64,000 nucleotides of DNA from Sphingobacterium bovistauri (GCF_020295405.1 NZ_JADEYP010000014.1:1-64000), one strand, 5' to 3'; shown: positions 37,758 through 47,353, counted from the first letter of the stretch. Numbers and translations: made by a program. The notes: generated by a model not told the origin, from the sequence alone.

Positions 37758-38315
37758 ATGAAATTTAATACTTTATTTGTTGCGGCGATTTGTGCAGGTT
37801 CGTTAATGACTTCATGTGTGCATGATACTGCAAAAGAAAATCAGTTGAAATTCACTCATACATCTTTGGTTGATGGGGATGCATTTGCTTATATCCAAAC
37901 TGTTGGTGAAACAGCTTTAGATGGTGTTAAGTATGCTGAATATGCTGAAAAATCAGGTGATGCTAAAGCAGTAGAAATTGCATCTCAGGTAAAAGCTTTT
38001 TATACACAATTATTACCAGAATTGGACTCATTATCAACTGTTAATAATGTTGATTTTCCTATAAAAGGAATTCCTCAAGGGCATGGTGAGTCTGACACTA
38101 CTGCTACAGTAGATTCTACAGCTCAAGTTGCTCATCAACATTTTGATTACGTTCATCACGCGCAGCATGAGATCTCAGTAGTTAAAGACAAATTGAAGCG
38201 TATGACTCGTAATACGAATCAAGATGTTCAGAATTTTGGAAAAAAACAATTAGTCTTGGCTTCAGAGTTGTATACACAAATTGGTGGTAAAGAGGAAGCT
38301 CACGGTCATCATTAA
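37758..38315 (+). CDS. DUF4142-like helical lipoprotein
   Basis: The 185-residue protein has a lipoprotein signal (SLMTSC, Cys20). The rest is predicted helical and charged, with a histidine-containing C-terminus (HQHFDYVHHAQHE near 137-149, ending EAHGHH). The pattern of an N-terminal FAYIQTVGETALDGVKYAEYA helix and a later HAQHEISVVKDKL helix resembles ferritin-like DUF4142 proteins, but I am not sure of that family. The histidines might bind metal. It is followed by a strong terminator. Confidence 0.6.
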   Translation: MKFNTLFVAAICAGSLMTSCVHDTAKENQLKFTHTSLVDGDAFAYIQTVGETALDGVKYAEYAEKSGDAKAVEIASQVKAFYTQLLPELDSLSTVNNVDFPIKGIPQGHGESDTTATVDSTAQVAHQHFDYVHHAQHEISVVKDKLKRMTRNTNQDVQNFGKKQLVLASELYTQIGGKEEAHGHH

Positions 38316-38340
38316 TATTTAAGATATTTTATCATAACGA

Positions 38341-38370
38341 AAGGCGTCAAATTACTTGACGCCTTTTTTT
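38341..38370 (+). terminator. Factor-independent terminator
   Basis: AAGGCGTCAA (38341-38350) pairs with TTGACGCCTT (38356-38365) and is followed by a T-run, ending the DUF4142-like gene. The remaining 180 bp to asnB are AT-rich and hold no gene. Confidence 0.92.
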
Positions 38371-38549
38371 ATTTTTCAAAATTTCATATTTCACACCCTT
38401 ATATCATTTGTTTTGTTTTATTTTTATAAAAAACCAGCATTAAATATTAAAATTTCAATAAAAATGCAAAAATGTTATGATATTTGTTTTTTATAGCGTT
38501 ATTTTGTGTTATTAAATAATTGATAATTAAATCAAAGAAAATATAAACT

Positions 38550-40238
38550 ATGTGTGGTATCATTGGAGCATTTGAATTAGTACAAGAGGAGTCTGCGATT
38601 AGACCCCAAGTGTTAGAGATGTCAAAACGTATTCGTCACCGCGGACCAGATTGGTCAGGTATCTTTAGCTCATCAAAAGCTATCTTGGCACACGAACGTT
38701 TGGCTATTGTAGATCCAAAATCTGGAAGTCAACCTTTGTTTAGCCCTGATGGGAAAGTTGTGTTAGCTGTGAATGGTGAAATTTATAACCATCAAGAATT
38801 AAGAAATTCATTACCACATTATAATTTTGCAACGAATTCAGATTCTGAGGTTGTATTGGCATTATATTTAGAAAACGGTCCAAGTTTTGTTGAAGATTTA
38901 AACGGTATTTTTGGATTTGCATTGTATGACTCGAGAGAAGATTCTTTCTTTATAGCACGAGATCATATGGGGATTATTCCTTTGTACTATGGTCTTGATG
39001 AAGCAGGTCAGTTTTTTGTTTCTTCCGAACTGAAATCATTAGAAGGATTTTGTTCTACTATTGAGCAATTCCCTCCGGGACATTATATCTATAGCAAAGA
39101 AGGTCTAGAACCTAAAAAGTGGTATTCGCGTGAGTGGGAATCATATGATACTGTTAAAGATAATGTGACAAGTATTGATGATTTACGTGATGCTTTAGAG
39201 GCAGCCGTGCATCGCCAATTGATGTCTGATGTTCCTTATGGTGTATTATTATCAGGAGGCCTTGATTCTTCAGTAATTGCTGCTGTAACTAAAAAATTTG
39301 CATCAAAGCGTATTGAATCAGGTGATCAAGAAGAAGCATGGTATCCACAATTACATTCTTTTGCAGTAGGACTAAAAGGTGCTCCAGATTTAATAGCTGC
39401 TCAAAAAGCTGCCGATCATATTGGTACGATCCATCATGAAGTAAATTTCACTATTCAAGAAGGTTTAGATGCTATTCGTGATGTGATTTATCATCTAGAA
39501 ACCTATGATGTTACGACTATTAGAGCGTCTACACCTATGTACTTGTTGGCTCGTGTTATCAAATCTATGGGGATTAAAATGGTGTTATCTGGTGAAGGTT
39601 CTGATGAGTTGTTTGGTGGTTACTTATATTTTCATAAGGCTCCAAATCCTCAAGAGTTTCATGAAGAGACTGTTCGTAAACTGAAAAAATTATACTTGTA
39701 TGATTGTTTACGTGCAAATAAATCGTTAGCAGCATGGGGAGTAGAGGGACGTGTTCCGTTCTTGGACAAAGAATTTATGGATATAGCTATGCGATTGAAT
39801 CCTGCTGACAAGATGATTAAAGATGGTCGCATGGAGAAATGGGTTGTTCGTAAATCCTTTGAAGATTACTTGCCAGAAAGTATTGCTTGGCGTCAAAAGG
39901 AGCAATTCTCGGATGGGGTGGGATATAGCTGGATTGATACATTGAAGGAGCAAGCTGAAACAAAAGTTACAGATGTAGAATTTGAAACTGCAGCAACAAG
40001 ATTCCCAATCAATACGCCCAAAAATAAGGAAGAATATTATTACCGTTCGATATTTGAATCACATTTTCCGTCAGAAGCAGCAGCTAAAACAGTTCCTTCA
40101 GTGAAATCTGTAGCTTGTAGTACACCAGAAGCTTTGTTGTGGGATGCTTCATTCCAAAACTTAAATGATCCTTCAGGTAGAGCGGTCGCTAGCGTACATA
40201 ATGAGAGTTATGATAAAGTAAAAGAAGAGGTAAATTAG
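38550..40238 (+). CDS. asnB: Asparagine synthase (glutamine-hydrolysing), type B
   Basis: The 562-residue enzyme makes asparagine from aspartate, glutamine and ATP. Cys2 is the glutaminase nucleophile (MCGIIG). The N-terminal domain keeps RHRGPD and NGEIYNHQ. The synthetase domain has the PP-loop LLSGGLDSSVIAA near 233-245 and SGEGSDELFGGY near 350-361. Length is that of bacterial AsnB. A tRNA-Asn gene lies 122 bp downstream on the same strand but has its own consensus promoter. Confidence 0.96.
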   Translation: MCGIIGAFELVQEESAIRPQVLEMSKRIRHRGPDWSGIFSSSKAILAHERLAIVDPKSGSQPLFSPDGKVVLAVNGEIYNHQELRNSLPHYNFATNSDSEVVLALYLENGPSFVEDLNGIFGFALYDSREDSFFIARDHMGIIPLYYGLDEAGQFFVSSELKSLEGFCSTIEQFPPGHYIYSKEGLEPKKWYSREWESYDTVKDNVTSIDDLRDALEAAVHRQLMSDVPYGVLLSGGLDSSVIAAVTKKFASKRIESGDQEEAWYPQLHSFAVGLKGAPDLIAAQKAADHIGTIHHEVNFTIQEGLDAIRDVIYHLETYDVTTIRASTPMYLLARVIKSMGIKMVLSGEGSDELFGGYLYFHKAPNPQEFHEETVRKLKKLYLYDCLRANKSLAAWGVEGRVPFLDKEFMDIAMRLNPADKMIKDGRMEKWVVRKSFEDYLPESIAWRQKEQFSDGVGYSWIDTLKEQAETKVTDVEFETAATRFPINTPKNKEEYYYRSIFESHFPSEAAAKTVPSVKSVACSTPEALLWDASFQNLNDPSGRAVASVHNESYDKVKEEVN

Positions 40239-40298
40239 GTAAGATATAACTATTAGTAAGGGAGTCTAAACAGTTGCAAAGAAAATTTTAAAATACTT

Positions 40299-40329
40299 TT
40301 TGAATCATTATTATTAAGTATTATCTTTG
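40299..40329 (+). promoter_or_regulatory. Consensus promoter for tRNA-Asn
   Basis: TTTG (40299-40302) and TATCTTTG (40322-40329) are separated by exactly 19 bases, a perfect match to the Bacteroidota promoter. The tRNA begins 31 bp after the -7 box. Confidence 0.75.
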
Positions 40330-40360
40330 TGCCGTCAGCAGGGAAACCTACTAATATGAT

Positions 40361-40434
40361 TCCTGAATAGCTCAGTTGGTTAGAGCATCTGACTGTTAAT
40401 CAGAGGGTCGCTGGTTCGAGCCCAGCTTCAGGAG
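40361..40434 (+). tRNA. tRNA-Asn (anticodon GTT)
   Basis: The 74-base cloverleaf is complete. The acceptor stem TCCTGAA pairs with TTCAGGA (40427-40433), with G40434 as discriminator base and no encoded CCA. The D-arm contains AGCTCAGTTGGTTAGAGC. The anticodon stem TCTGA/TCAGA encloses the loop CTGTTAA, giving GTT. The T-arm GCTGG-TTCGAGC-CCAGC is canonical. A terminator follows 8 bp later. Confidence 0.97.
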
Positions 40435-40442
40435 CAAAATTT

Positions 40443-40469
40443 AAACCGGCTTAAAGGCCGGTTTTTTTA
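40443..40469 (+). terminator. Terminator of tRNA-Asn
   Basis: AAACCGGC (40443-40450) pairs with GCCGGTTT (40457-40464) and continues as a T-run. It ends the tRNA transcript just before the kinase gene. Confidence 0.92.
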
Positions 40470-40493
40470 TTTGAACTTAGCTTAAGTAATAAA

Positions 40494-41405
40494 ATGAGTT
40501 TAGTTATTGTTGGTACTGTAGCTTTTGATGCTATTGAAACACCATTTGGAAAGACGGACAAGATAGTAGGTGGTGCTGCGACATTTGCTGGCTTCTCAGC
40601 TTCTTACCTTTACGATAATGTGAAATTAGTAAGTGTTATTGGTGAAGATTTTGTTGATAATATAAATGTTATTACATCTCGAGGTATTAATGTAGAGGGT
40701 GTGGAGATGGTAAAAGGGGCGAAATCGTTTTTTTGGTCAGGAAAATATCACAATGATATGAATAGTCGAGATACATTAGTGACTGAGCTTAATGTATTGG
40801 CTGATTTCGATCCGAAGATTCCTTCTTCATACCAAGATTGTGAATATTTATTGTTGGGTAATTTAACTCCACAAATTCAATTAGACACATTAAATCGTTT
40901 AGAAAAACAACCAAAGTTAGTCGTATTAGACACGATGAATTTTTGGATGGATGTAGCACTTGATGATTTAAAAAAGGTTTTGAAGAGGGTTGATGTATTG
41001 ACAATCAATGACTCGGAAGCTCGTCAATTATCCGGGGAATATTCTTTGGTGAAAGCAGCAAAGAAAATCTTAGCAATGGGTCCAAAGTATTTGATTATCA
41101 AAAAAGGTGAACATGGGGCATTACTTTTTGGAGAAGATCAAATTTTTTCAGCACCAGCGTTGCCATTAGCTGAAGTTTTTGATCCGACGGGAGCTGGTGA
41201 TACTTTTGCAGGAGGTTTTATTGGGTATTTGGCTAAGGTTAAGACTGTTAATTTCAATAATATGAAAAATGCTATCATATATGGATCAGCAATGGCATCA
41301 TTTTGTGTAGAGAAATTTGGAACCGAGCGATTGCAGAATTTGACAAATGAAGAGATTTCGACACGTTTGCAACAGTTTGTATCGTTAGCAAAATTTGATA
41401 TATAG
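40494..41405 (+). CDS. PfkB-family sugar/nucleoside kinase
   Basis: The 303-residue protein is a ribokinase-like kinase. It has the N-terminal glycine motif IVGGAATFAG (24-33) and the catalytic signature DPTGAGDTFAGGF (230-242, base D236), with the ATP-binding region IIKKGEHGALLF before it. The lid region is short. The family includes adenosine kinase and several sugar kinases, and the substrate cannot be deduced here. It lies between the tRNA terminator and a convergent terminator, so it is a single-gene unit. Confidence 0.85.
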   Translation: MSLVIVGTVAFDAIETPFGKTDKIVGGAATFAGFSASYLYDNVKLVSVIGEDFVDNINVITSRGINVEGVEMVKGAKSFFWSGKYHNDMNSRDTLVTELNVLADFDPKIPSSYQDCEYLLLGNLTPQIQLDTLNRLEKQPKLVVLDTMNFWMDVALDDLKKVLKRVDVLTINDSEARQLSGEYSLVKAAKKILAMGPKYLIIKKGEHGALLFGEDQIFSAPALPLAEVFDPTGAGDTFAGGFIGYLAKVKTVNFNNMKNAIIYGSAMASFCVEKFGTERLQNLTNEEISTRLQQFVSLAKFDI

Positions 41406-41426
41406 ATTACAATAAATTATAAATTT

Positions 41427-41461
41427 AAATAGGGAAAATGGTTAAGCCATTTTCCCTATTT
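41427..41461. terminator. Long bidirectional terminator between convergent genes
   Basis: AAATAGGGAAAATGG (41427-41441) pairs perfectly with CCATTTTCCCTATTT (41447-41461) around a 5-base loop. The cytochrome b5-like gene's stop codon (41442-41444) lies in the loop, so the minus-strand half of the stem is coding sequence. Confidence 0.85.
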
Positions 41462-41684
41462 TATTGAATTTTTGGAATACAGATGCTGAGTGAGGGGCGT
41501 CTTTTAGTTCTTCTGTCAGATCTTGACCTGCCCAATGTTCATAATGCATACCTTTTTTCCAGAGTCGACTAGAGGTTACATCATAAATGTAGCCATTATA
41601 TCCTACCCATATTTCAGGTTTATCCTGCCCATTTCTTAATGCTAGCTGAGATTTGGTATATACATTCAAATTTTCATCACTCAT
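41442..41684 (-). CDS. Small cytochrome b5-like heme/steroid-binding domain protein
   Basis: The 80-residue protein is one cytochrome b5-like domain of the short prokaryotic type. It has YTKSQLALRNGQDKPEIWVGYNGYIYDVTSS at the N-terminus and GMHYEHWAGQDLTEELKDAPHS with candidate heme-ligand histidines. There is no signal peptide, so it is cytoplasmic. It follows the ECF sigma factor gene by 24 bp on the same strand. The binding of heme is inferred from family resemblance. Confidence 0.8.
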   Translation of the reverse strand: MSDENLNVYTKSQLALRNGQDKPEIWVGYNGYIYDVTSSRLWKKGMHYEHWAGQDLTEELKDAPHSASVFQKFNKIGKMA

Positions 41685-41708
41685 AACGCAAATCTACCAA
41701 ACAAATTT

Positions 41709-42212
41709 TTATTTGTAGGTGGATAGAGTTTTTTTCATTGTTTTTCTGGCAACATGTATTCTCGTTTTTACAGTTCCAATTGGGATATTTAAATGCTCAG
41801 ATATTTCATGATATTTATATCCCTCAAAATACATGGTAAATGGGGTGTAGTAATCTTCTGCTAATGAGGATAGTGCGGAATTGATGTCCTCTAAAACAAA
41901 TTTGTTTTCGCCTTGATTCTTTGTTGCGGAATGAACAAGATTTACGTGCGATATTTCTTCTTCTTTGGTTATAAAACTATTTGACTTAGTAATCCGTCTA
42001 TAGTTATTGATGAAAGTGTTCTTCATGATTGTATACAACCATCCTTTGAGATTTGTTCCATCTCTGAAGTTTTTGAAGTAAGTAACAGCCTTTAGGAGTG
42101 TGTCCTGAACCAAATCGTTTGCATCGTCTTGGTCTTTAGTAAAATTACGTGCATAAGATTTTAATGAGTCCGACTGTTCAACGACTAATGTATTAAATTC
42201 AAATCTGTTCAT
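41709..42212 (-). CDS. ECF-type RNA polymerase sigma factor
   Basis: The 167-residue protein has sigma region 2 (DANDLVQDTLLKAVTYF near 28-44, with the NLKGWLYTIMKNTFINNYRR core-binding and -10 recognition part) and sigma region 4 with a helix-turn-helix (YHEISEHLNIPIGTVKTRIHVAR near 132-155). No anti-sigma gene is adjacent, which is common in Bacteroidota. It probably shares a transcript with the cytochrome b5-like gene. Its regulon cannot be read from this window. Confidence 0.92.
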   Translation of the reverse strand: MNRFEFNTLVVEQSDSLKSYARNFTKDQDDANDLVQDTLLKAVTYFKNFRDGTNLKGWLYTIMKNTFINNYRRITKSNSFITKEEEISHVNLVHSATKNQGENKFVLEDINSALSSLAEDYYTPFTMYFEGYKYHEISEHLNIPIGTVKTRIHVARKTMKKTLSTYK

Positions 42213-42416
42213 AGCTTTGTGTTTGTAATGAATAAATTAGTAGTTTATACTACGGTTAACTAAATATACACAAAGACTATGCTAAAATTTTATTGGCAAA
42301 GATTAAATTTTTGTTATGTAAAAATAAATATTAACTAAAATTAAGTTTAAACGACTTTAAACCAAATTTTTTAATTTTAAAGTTTTTGAAGTTTTTAAGA
42401 ATTGTGGAAAACTTTT

Positions 42417-43433
42417 TTACAAAATATTAACTTCTCTTTCTAGTTCTATGCCGAATTTTTTCAAAACAGAGTCAATTATTTCTTGTGATATCTGGAAAAT
42501 TTCTTTTCCAGTAGCATTTCCTTTATTTGTTATTACTAATGCTTGGTTTTTCCAAATGGCCACTTCGCCAATTTCTTTGCCTTTCCAGCCACATTGCTCT
42601 ATTAACCATCCTGCGGCTACTTTGCTGCATTGCTCATCAATGGTATAGGAAATAATAGTTGGAAATAACTGTTTTAATGACTCTAGTTGAGAATTACTTA
42701 TGATTGGATTTTTGAAAAAACTACCCGCATTACCGATCATACTAGGGTCTGGTAGTTTTTCGACACGGATAAAAGACACTACTTCGGCAACATCTTTAAT
42801 AGAAGGTGTTTGAATATTACGTTTGGTTAATTCTAATTCAATGGCTCCGTAAGATGTATTTCTTTTAGTATGAAGATTCAGTTTATATGTGACTGATACT
42901 ATAATGTATCTACCTTTGTATTTGCTTTTAAAAATACTATCTCTATAGGAGAATCCACAGTCATGGTTGCTAAAGGTTTTAAATTCGCCTGTCAGTGTGT
43001 CAAAAGCTCTACATGTATACATCACATCCATTAGTTCTGTACCATAAGCTCCAATATTTTGAATAGGAGAGGCTCCCACAGTGCCGGGTATCAATGCCAT
43101 ATTTTCTAATCCTGGAAAATCATGATTTACAGCATACCATACGAAGTCATTCCAAACTTCACCAGCAGCAGCGGTAAGAAAGATGTTAGAACCTTCTATG
43201 AAATGTTGAATACCTTTATTTGATATTTTGATAATAGTTCCATCAAAATTCTTTGTGAAAAGAATATTGCTCCCACCTCCGATTACAAAAAAACGATCCT
43301 TAAATATTCCTGCCTTGAATAAATCAATTAATTTCTTTTCGTCTTGAATATCTATAAATTGGGTGGCTGATGACTGTACTCTAAAGGTATTGAAGTCTTT
43401 TAAAAATATATTTCTCTGAATTTCCACTAGCAT
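42417..43433 (-). CDS. murB: UDP-N-acetylenolpyruvoylglucosamine reductase
   Basis: The 338-residue flavoenzyme makes UDP-N-acetylmuramate in peptidoglycan synthesis. The FAD-binding part shows VIGGGSNILFTKNF (51-64), ALIPGTVGASPIQNIGAYG near 122-140 and YRDSIFK near 168-174. The C-terminal substrate domain has GNAGSFFKNPI near 235-245 and AAGWLIEQCGWKG near 274-286. It is the type I, E. coli-like length. It diverges from the TetR gene. Confidence 0.96.
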   Translation of the reverse strand: MLVEIQRNIFLKDFNTFRVQSSATQFIDIQDEKKLIDLFKAGIFKDRFFVIGGGSNILFTKNFDGTIIKISNKGIQHFIEGSNIFLTAAAGEVWNDFVWYAVNHDFPGLENMALIPGTVGASPIQNIGAYGTELMDVMYTCRAFDTLTGEFKTFSNHDCGFSYRDSIFKSKYKGRYIIVSVTYKLNLHTKRNTSYGAIELELTKRNIQTPSIKDVAEVVSFIRVEKLPDPSMIGNAGSFFKNPIISNSQLESLKQLFPTIISYTIDEQCSKVAAGWLIEQCGWKGKEIGEVAIWKNQALVITNKGNATGKEIFQISQEIIDSVLKKFGIELEREVNIL

Positions 43434-43541
43434 TGATTTTGACTTTTTGAACGATTTTAATGAATTAAAGTAGTATATTTATTTCATTTAATCGGTGTAA
43501 AGATAGCATAAGCCGATGAATACCTGAAAAAATATTGGAAT

Positions 43542-44150
43542 ATGGCAAATAACGCAGATGAGAAGAGAATAAGGATATTAGAAACAGCCAAAAGACGCTT
43601 TGCACATTATGGTATGGCAAAGACAACAATGGCTGAAATTGCGAAGGATTTGTCTTTTTCTAAAGCTTTATTATATTATTATTTTCCTGACAAAAACAGT
43701 TTGTATGCTGCCGTATTAGGGCATGTAATTGAGGAATGTCAAGTTTTGATTGAGGAATTAATTGCTAAATCAAAAAATGTACTGGAAGGAGTAAATATGG
43801 TGTTGGACGTGGGGATGGAGTTTAAAAAGAAGTATTTCTATTTATTAGAATATACCATCTTAATGCGTAAGGAATTACCAGCAGAGTTAGATAAGTTGAT
43901 CATAGATTCGTTTGAAAGTCAGCGTAAAACAATAGAGCAGGTATTTCAAATGGGTGTAGATTCTGGTGAATTAAAAAAGATTGACGTAGAAGATACAGCG
44001 CGCATTTTCGTGTTTAGTACATTAGGAATGCGTATGTCAGTACTCAAGGATTTTAAGAATGATTTTATTCCAGATAAATGTGAGTTTGACGAAATACTTG
44101 ATATGCAGAAAAAGTTAGCTGAAATTTTTGTAAATGGATTGAAGGCTTAG
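43542..44150 (+). CDS. TetR/AcrR-family transcriptional regulator
   Basis: The 202-residue protein has an N-terminal TetR helix-turn-helix (about 9-55, with TTMAEIAKDLSFSKALLYYYFPDKNSLY) and a helical ligand-binding C-terminal domain. Its 3' end overlaps the convergent YpdA-like gene by 4 bp. It may control the adjacent FUSC-YpdA pair, since TetR proteins often regulate exporters, but no operator is seen to support this. Confidence 0.88.
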   Translation: MANNADEKRIRILETAKRRFAHYGMAKTTMAEIAKDLSFSKALLYYYFPDKNSLYAAVLGHVIEECQVLIEELIAKSKNVLEGVNMVLDVGMEFKKKYFYLLEYTILMRKELPAELDKLIIDSFESQRKTIEQVFQMGVDSGELKKIDVEDTARIFVFSTLGMRMSVLKDFKNDFIPDKCEFDEILDMQKKLAEIFVNGLKA

Positions 44151-45118
44151 CTTTTTGCTAAAATCGATTCCATAATCATTTTAGCGTGCACTCTAGAGTT
44201 TTCTATAAACCATAGATGTGTATTTAGTCCACCACATACAACCCCAGCTAGGTATAAGCCCTTAATGTTCGTTTCCATGGTGTTGAGATCGTGTTCTGGA
44301 ATCATATCGTCATCATCCGGTATGTTAATTTGAAATTTTTTGAGTAATTCAAAATTAGGTCTATATCCAGTTAATGTTAATACAAAATCATTAGCAATGG
44401 TAATTTCGGTATTTTTTGTGCTTATAACGACCTTGTCTGACAGTATTTCTTTTAGTTGACTTTCAAAATAAACAGTAATTGATCCCTCGGCGATTCTATT
44501 CATAATATCAGGTCGGACCCAATATTTGACACGGTGACTAATATCTGTTCCGCGTATGACTAAAGTTACTTTTGCGCCTTTGCGATACGTCTCTAAGGCG
44601 GCATCAATAGAAGAATTGCTCGCACCCACTATGACCACATTTTGTCCCGCATAATAATGTGGATCATTATAATAATGACTAACCTTTGGTAAATCTTCTC
44701 CTGGAATATTTAAGTATATAGGGATATCGTAAAATCCTGTCGCTACAATGATATTTCTAGCTTTATATTGATTTTTGGATGTTTGGATATGAAATATTTC
44801 TCCCTGTTTCTGATATGATAAAACCTCTTCGAATAATTTCGTGTTTAGGTTAAACTTATCGTGTACACGTCGGTAATATTCTAAAGCCTCAGCTCTTTTG
44901 GGCTTTGGATTAGTGGTGACAAAAGGTATTTCTTCAATCTCTAATCTTTCAGATGAAGAGAAGAAAGTCATATTGGTAGGGTAGTTGTAAAGAGAGTTTA
45001 CAAGACAACCCTTATCAACTATTAGATGTGAAAGATGATTGTTTTTAGCGGCTATAGCACAGGCAATACCAATTGGTCCAGCACCAATTATCAAAACATC
45101 GTATACGGTGTGATCCAT
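44147..45118 (-). CDS. YpdA-like flavoprotein reductase (putative bacillithiol disulfide reductase)
   Basis: The 323-residue protein is a thioredoxin-reductase-like FAD/NAD(P)H enzyme without a CxxC pair. FAD binding is at DVLIIGAGPIGIACAIAA (7-24), and the NADPH motif is VVIVGASNSSIDAAL near 165-179. A YPTNMTFFSSSERLEI segment near 46-61 is characteristic of YpdA proteins. The C-terminus has the FAD-binding GLYLAGVVCGG. YpdA reduces bacillithiol disulfide in Firmicutes and occurs in Bacteroidota. It begins 6 bp after the FUSC gene, so the two are co-transcribed. Confidence 0.85.
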   Translation of the reverse strand: MDHTVYDVLIIGAGPIGIACAIAAKNNHLSHLIVDKGCLVNSLYNYPTNMTFFSSSERLEIEEIPFVTTNPKPKRAEALEYYRRVHDKFNLNTKLFEEVLSYQKQGEIFHIQTSKNQYKARNIIVATGFYDIPIYLNIPGEDLPKVSHYYNDPHYYAGQNVVIVGASNSSIDAALETYRKGAKVTLVIRGTDISHRVKYWVRPDIMNRIAEGSITVYFESQLKEILSDKVVISTKNTEITIANDFVLTLTGYRPNFELLKKFQINIPDDDDMIPEHDLNTMETNIKGLYLAGVVCGGLNTHLWFIENSRVHAKMIMESILAKS

Positions 45119-45124
45119 TTTAAA

Positions 45125-47269
45125 TTAAATTTCTTTCGAAGCTAATGTAGTTACATTCTTTTGTAAATCACCTGAAATTTTGACTAAAAATTGTAGTTGA
45201 TCAGTAATTAATAGTGTTTCATCATCGATAGAATCTACAGATTGTTTTTCAATTGTTTTTACATAATTGATCTGTTGAGAATCATTCAACGCAATTTCAT
45301 TAATTGATTTTTCCAAGTGCCCCAAACATTTGAGCAATAGTTTTACATGTGTATTATTGTATGACTCCGTGGTCGTATTGTATAGTTGTGTAAGTAAAGT
45401 TGCTGTATAGGAAGAAAATATATGATTTAAAATAACAAATCTATTTACCTCTTTTGTGTTCTTTTGTCTCCATTTAGGCTCGGTAATTAGACGCTGGAAG
45501 GTAGAGCCCATATTGGCGGAGGCAATGTAGACTTCTTTACGTGCTAGTTTGTATTCGGTTACTGAAATCTTCTTGTCTGATAATAATATAATAGCTTGTG
45601 CTAAATATTTATAATTAGCAATTAGCAAGTTTCGCATGTTATTACGAATTTGGAAACTTTCCCAATTTGGAAAAATTATATAGCTAGATAAAAAGGCAAT
45701 TGAGCCTCCAATAAAGGTATCAATAATACGTTCTTTAGCCATTTCTAATGTATTGACACCCGTAAAACTTAGCATGATAAGTACATATGGGGTCATGAAA
45801 ATAACAGCCAGGATATAATTCACGCGGAATAGGCTATAGGCTATTAGGAAGAAAAAGATTAAAATAGCAAAGCGAATAGTAACATCAGGGACAGTCAAAA
45901 GTATGATGCCTCCAATTATACCGCCGATAATAGTTCCTATTAATCGTTGAAGATTTCTTTCTTTGGTAAGTCCAAATCCCGGTTTAAGAATGACTAAAAT
46001 TGTTAATAGAATCCAATATGTCGTAAAACTTGAATAGTTGAAAATGTTAAATAGAAAATAAGTGCCGGAGAGTACGATTGCCATCCGTAGGGCATGTCTA
46101 AATACACTTGAATCTAGACTCAAATTGTCCTTAAAGTTTTGCCAATTTAATATATCTCTATTTATAAATTTATTAGATTCTTTTATTTCCTCTTTGTTCA
46201 GGTCGTCTGCTTTAAAGAATACATAAGTATACATGTTTTGAACATGTTTTGTAATTGTTCGAATATTGATTACAATTTTCTTTAACGGTATAGAGTTTAC
46301 AGAATTTGATGCATCAAATTCTTCAATTTTTATTCTTATCCGCTCTATTTCATCTTCAAAATCATATAATTGTTTGGGTTGCTTATTAGCATGGAGTTTA
46401 AAGGCGAAGTTGTCCAGTTCGTGCGCTATTTTATCAATGATATTTTTGATTTCTTCTAATATTCCTGATTCAGTGTATTTGTTTCTTATTTCGGTATAAT
46501 CATAATGTGTGGTCATACTTTGTTCAAACAAGTCGACCATTTCATTGAAAACAAGTGTGAGGTAGCGTCCCTCTTTAGTCGTGTCTTTTATTGATCGTTT
46601 ACTTTGGAATAAGATATCACGTACATTCTCTTGATGTTCATTGACTCCGATTTGTTTTTCAATAAGTTTGATGTAATTATCATCAGCATCTTTTTTTAAG
46701 TCATAAAAATTGGCTTTTAGACGTAAATAGTCCGCGATATGGACAATAGTTTCTGAGAGTTCTTGCTGCGCTATTCGATACGGGCGGACACGCATTAGCG
46801 AAAAACTGATTAACATATACCATACTGCTCCTATAATAAACAGCCCTAAATAACGCATCTCTTCTTGAAACGAAAACTGAGCATCAATATTAATAAGCAT
46901 AATAAGAATCCCCATCATGCCAACTGTCGCCGCCCTTACATTGAATACAGAAAACATAGAAAAAATGAACGATAATACAGCTATTATTACGCTCATTATG
47001 TAAATGTTATCGTTGGCTAAGGCGGTTGCGATGATTGCTATAATCGAAAATAATGTACAATAAAGCATTCCCCATCTACGGTGCCTTGGTGCACCTGGAG
47101 TATCAGACAATCCAATAATAAGTGCTCCTAGGGAGATAAAAGTGCCCATGACAAATTCTCCTAGAAATGCACAGACAATAACAGGAATGATGGTTCCTAG
47201 GGTAATGCGTAAGCCTTCCGCGAAGTATTGACTATAAAAAAAACTGCTTAATTCTTGTGTTTTTTTCAT
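45125..47269 (-). CDS. FUSC/YccS-like inner membrane transporter
   Basis: The 714-residue protein has two membrane blocks of about five to six spans each (about 15-165 and 400-545) flanking cytoplasmic helical regions, the layout of FUSC-family and aromatic-acid efflux proteins such as YccS and AaeB. The second block contains WILLTILVILKPGFGLTKERNLQRLIGT, a conserved FUSC stretch. The exported substrate is unknown. It is the first gene of the transcript that includes the YpdA-like reductase. Confidence 0.88.
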   Translation of the reverse strand: MKKTQELSSFFYSQYFAEGLRITLGTIIPVIVCAFLGEFVMGTFISLGALIIGLSDTPGAPRHRRWGMLYCTLFSIIAIIATALANDNIYIMSVIIAVLSFIFSMFSVFNVRAATVGMMGILIMLINIDAQFSFQEEMRYLGLFIIGAVWYMLISFSLMRVRPYRIAQQELSETIVHIADYLRLKANFYDLKKDADDNYIKLIEKQIGVNEHQENVRDILFQSKRSIKDTTKEGRYLTLVFNEMVDLFEQSMTTHYDYTEIRNKYTESGILEEIKNIIDKIAHELDNFAFKLHANKQPKQLYDFEDEIERIRIKIEEFDASNSVNSIPLKKIVINIRTITKHVQNMYTYVFFKADDLNKEEIKESNKFINRDILNWQNFKDNLSLDSSVFRHALRMAIVLSGTYFLFNIFNYSSFTTYWILLTILVILKPGFGLTKERNLQRLIGTIIGGIIGGIILLTVPDVTIRFAILIFFFLIAYSLFRVNYILAVIFMTPYVLIMLSFTGVNTLEMAKERIIDTFIGGSIAFLSSYIIFPNWESFQIRNNMRNLLIANYKYLAQAIILLSDKKISVTEYKLARKEVYIASANMGSTFQRLITEPKWRQKNTKEVNRFVILNHIFSSYTATLLTQLYNTTTESYNNTHVKLLLKCLGHLEKSINEIALNDSQQINYVKTIEKQSVDSIDDETLLITDQLQFLVKISGDLQKNVTTLASKEI

Positions 47270-47353
47270 CAGGTTATTAGAGATTATTATTCTGTCTTAT
47301 TTTGCTTACAATTTAGTTGTTTCTTTTGGCTGAATAAAATATTATTACAGTAA

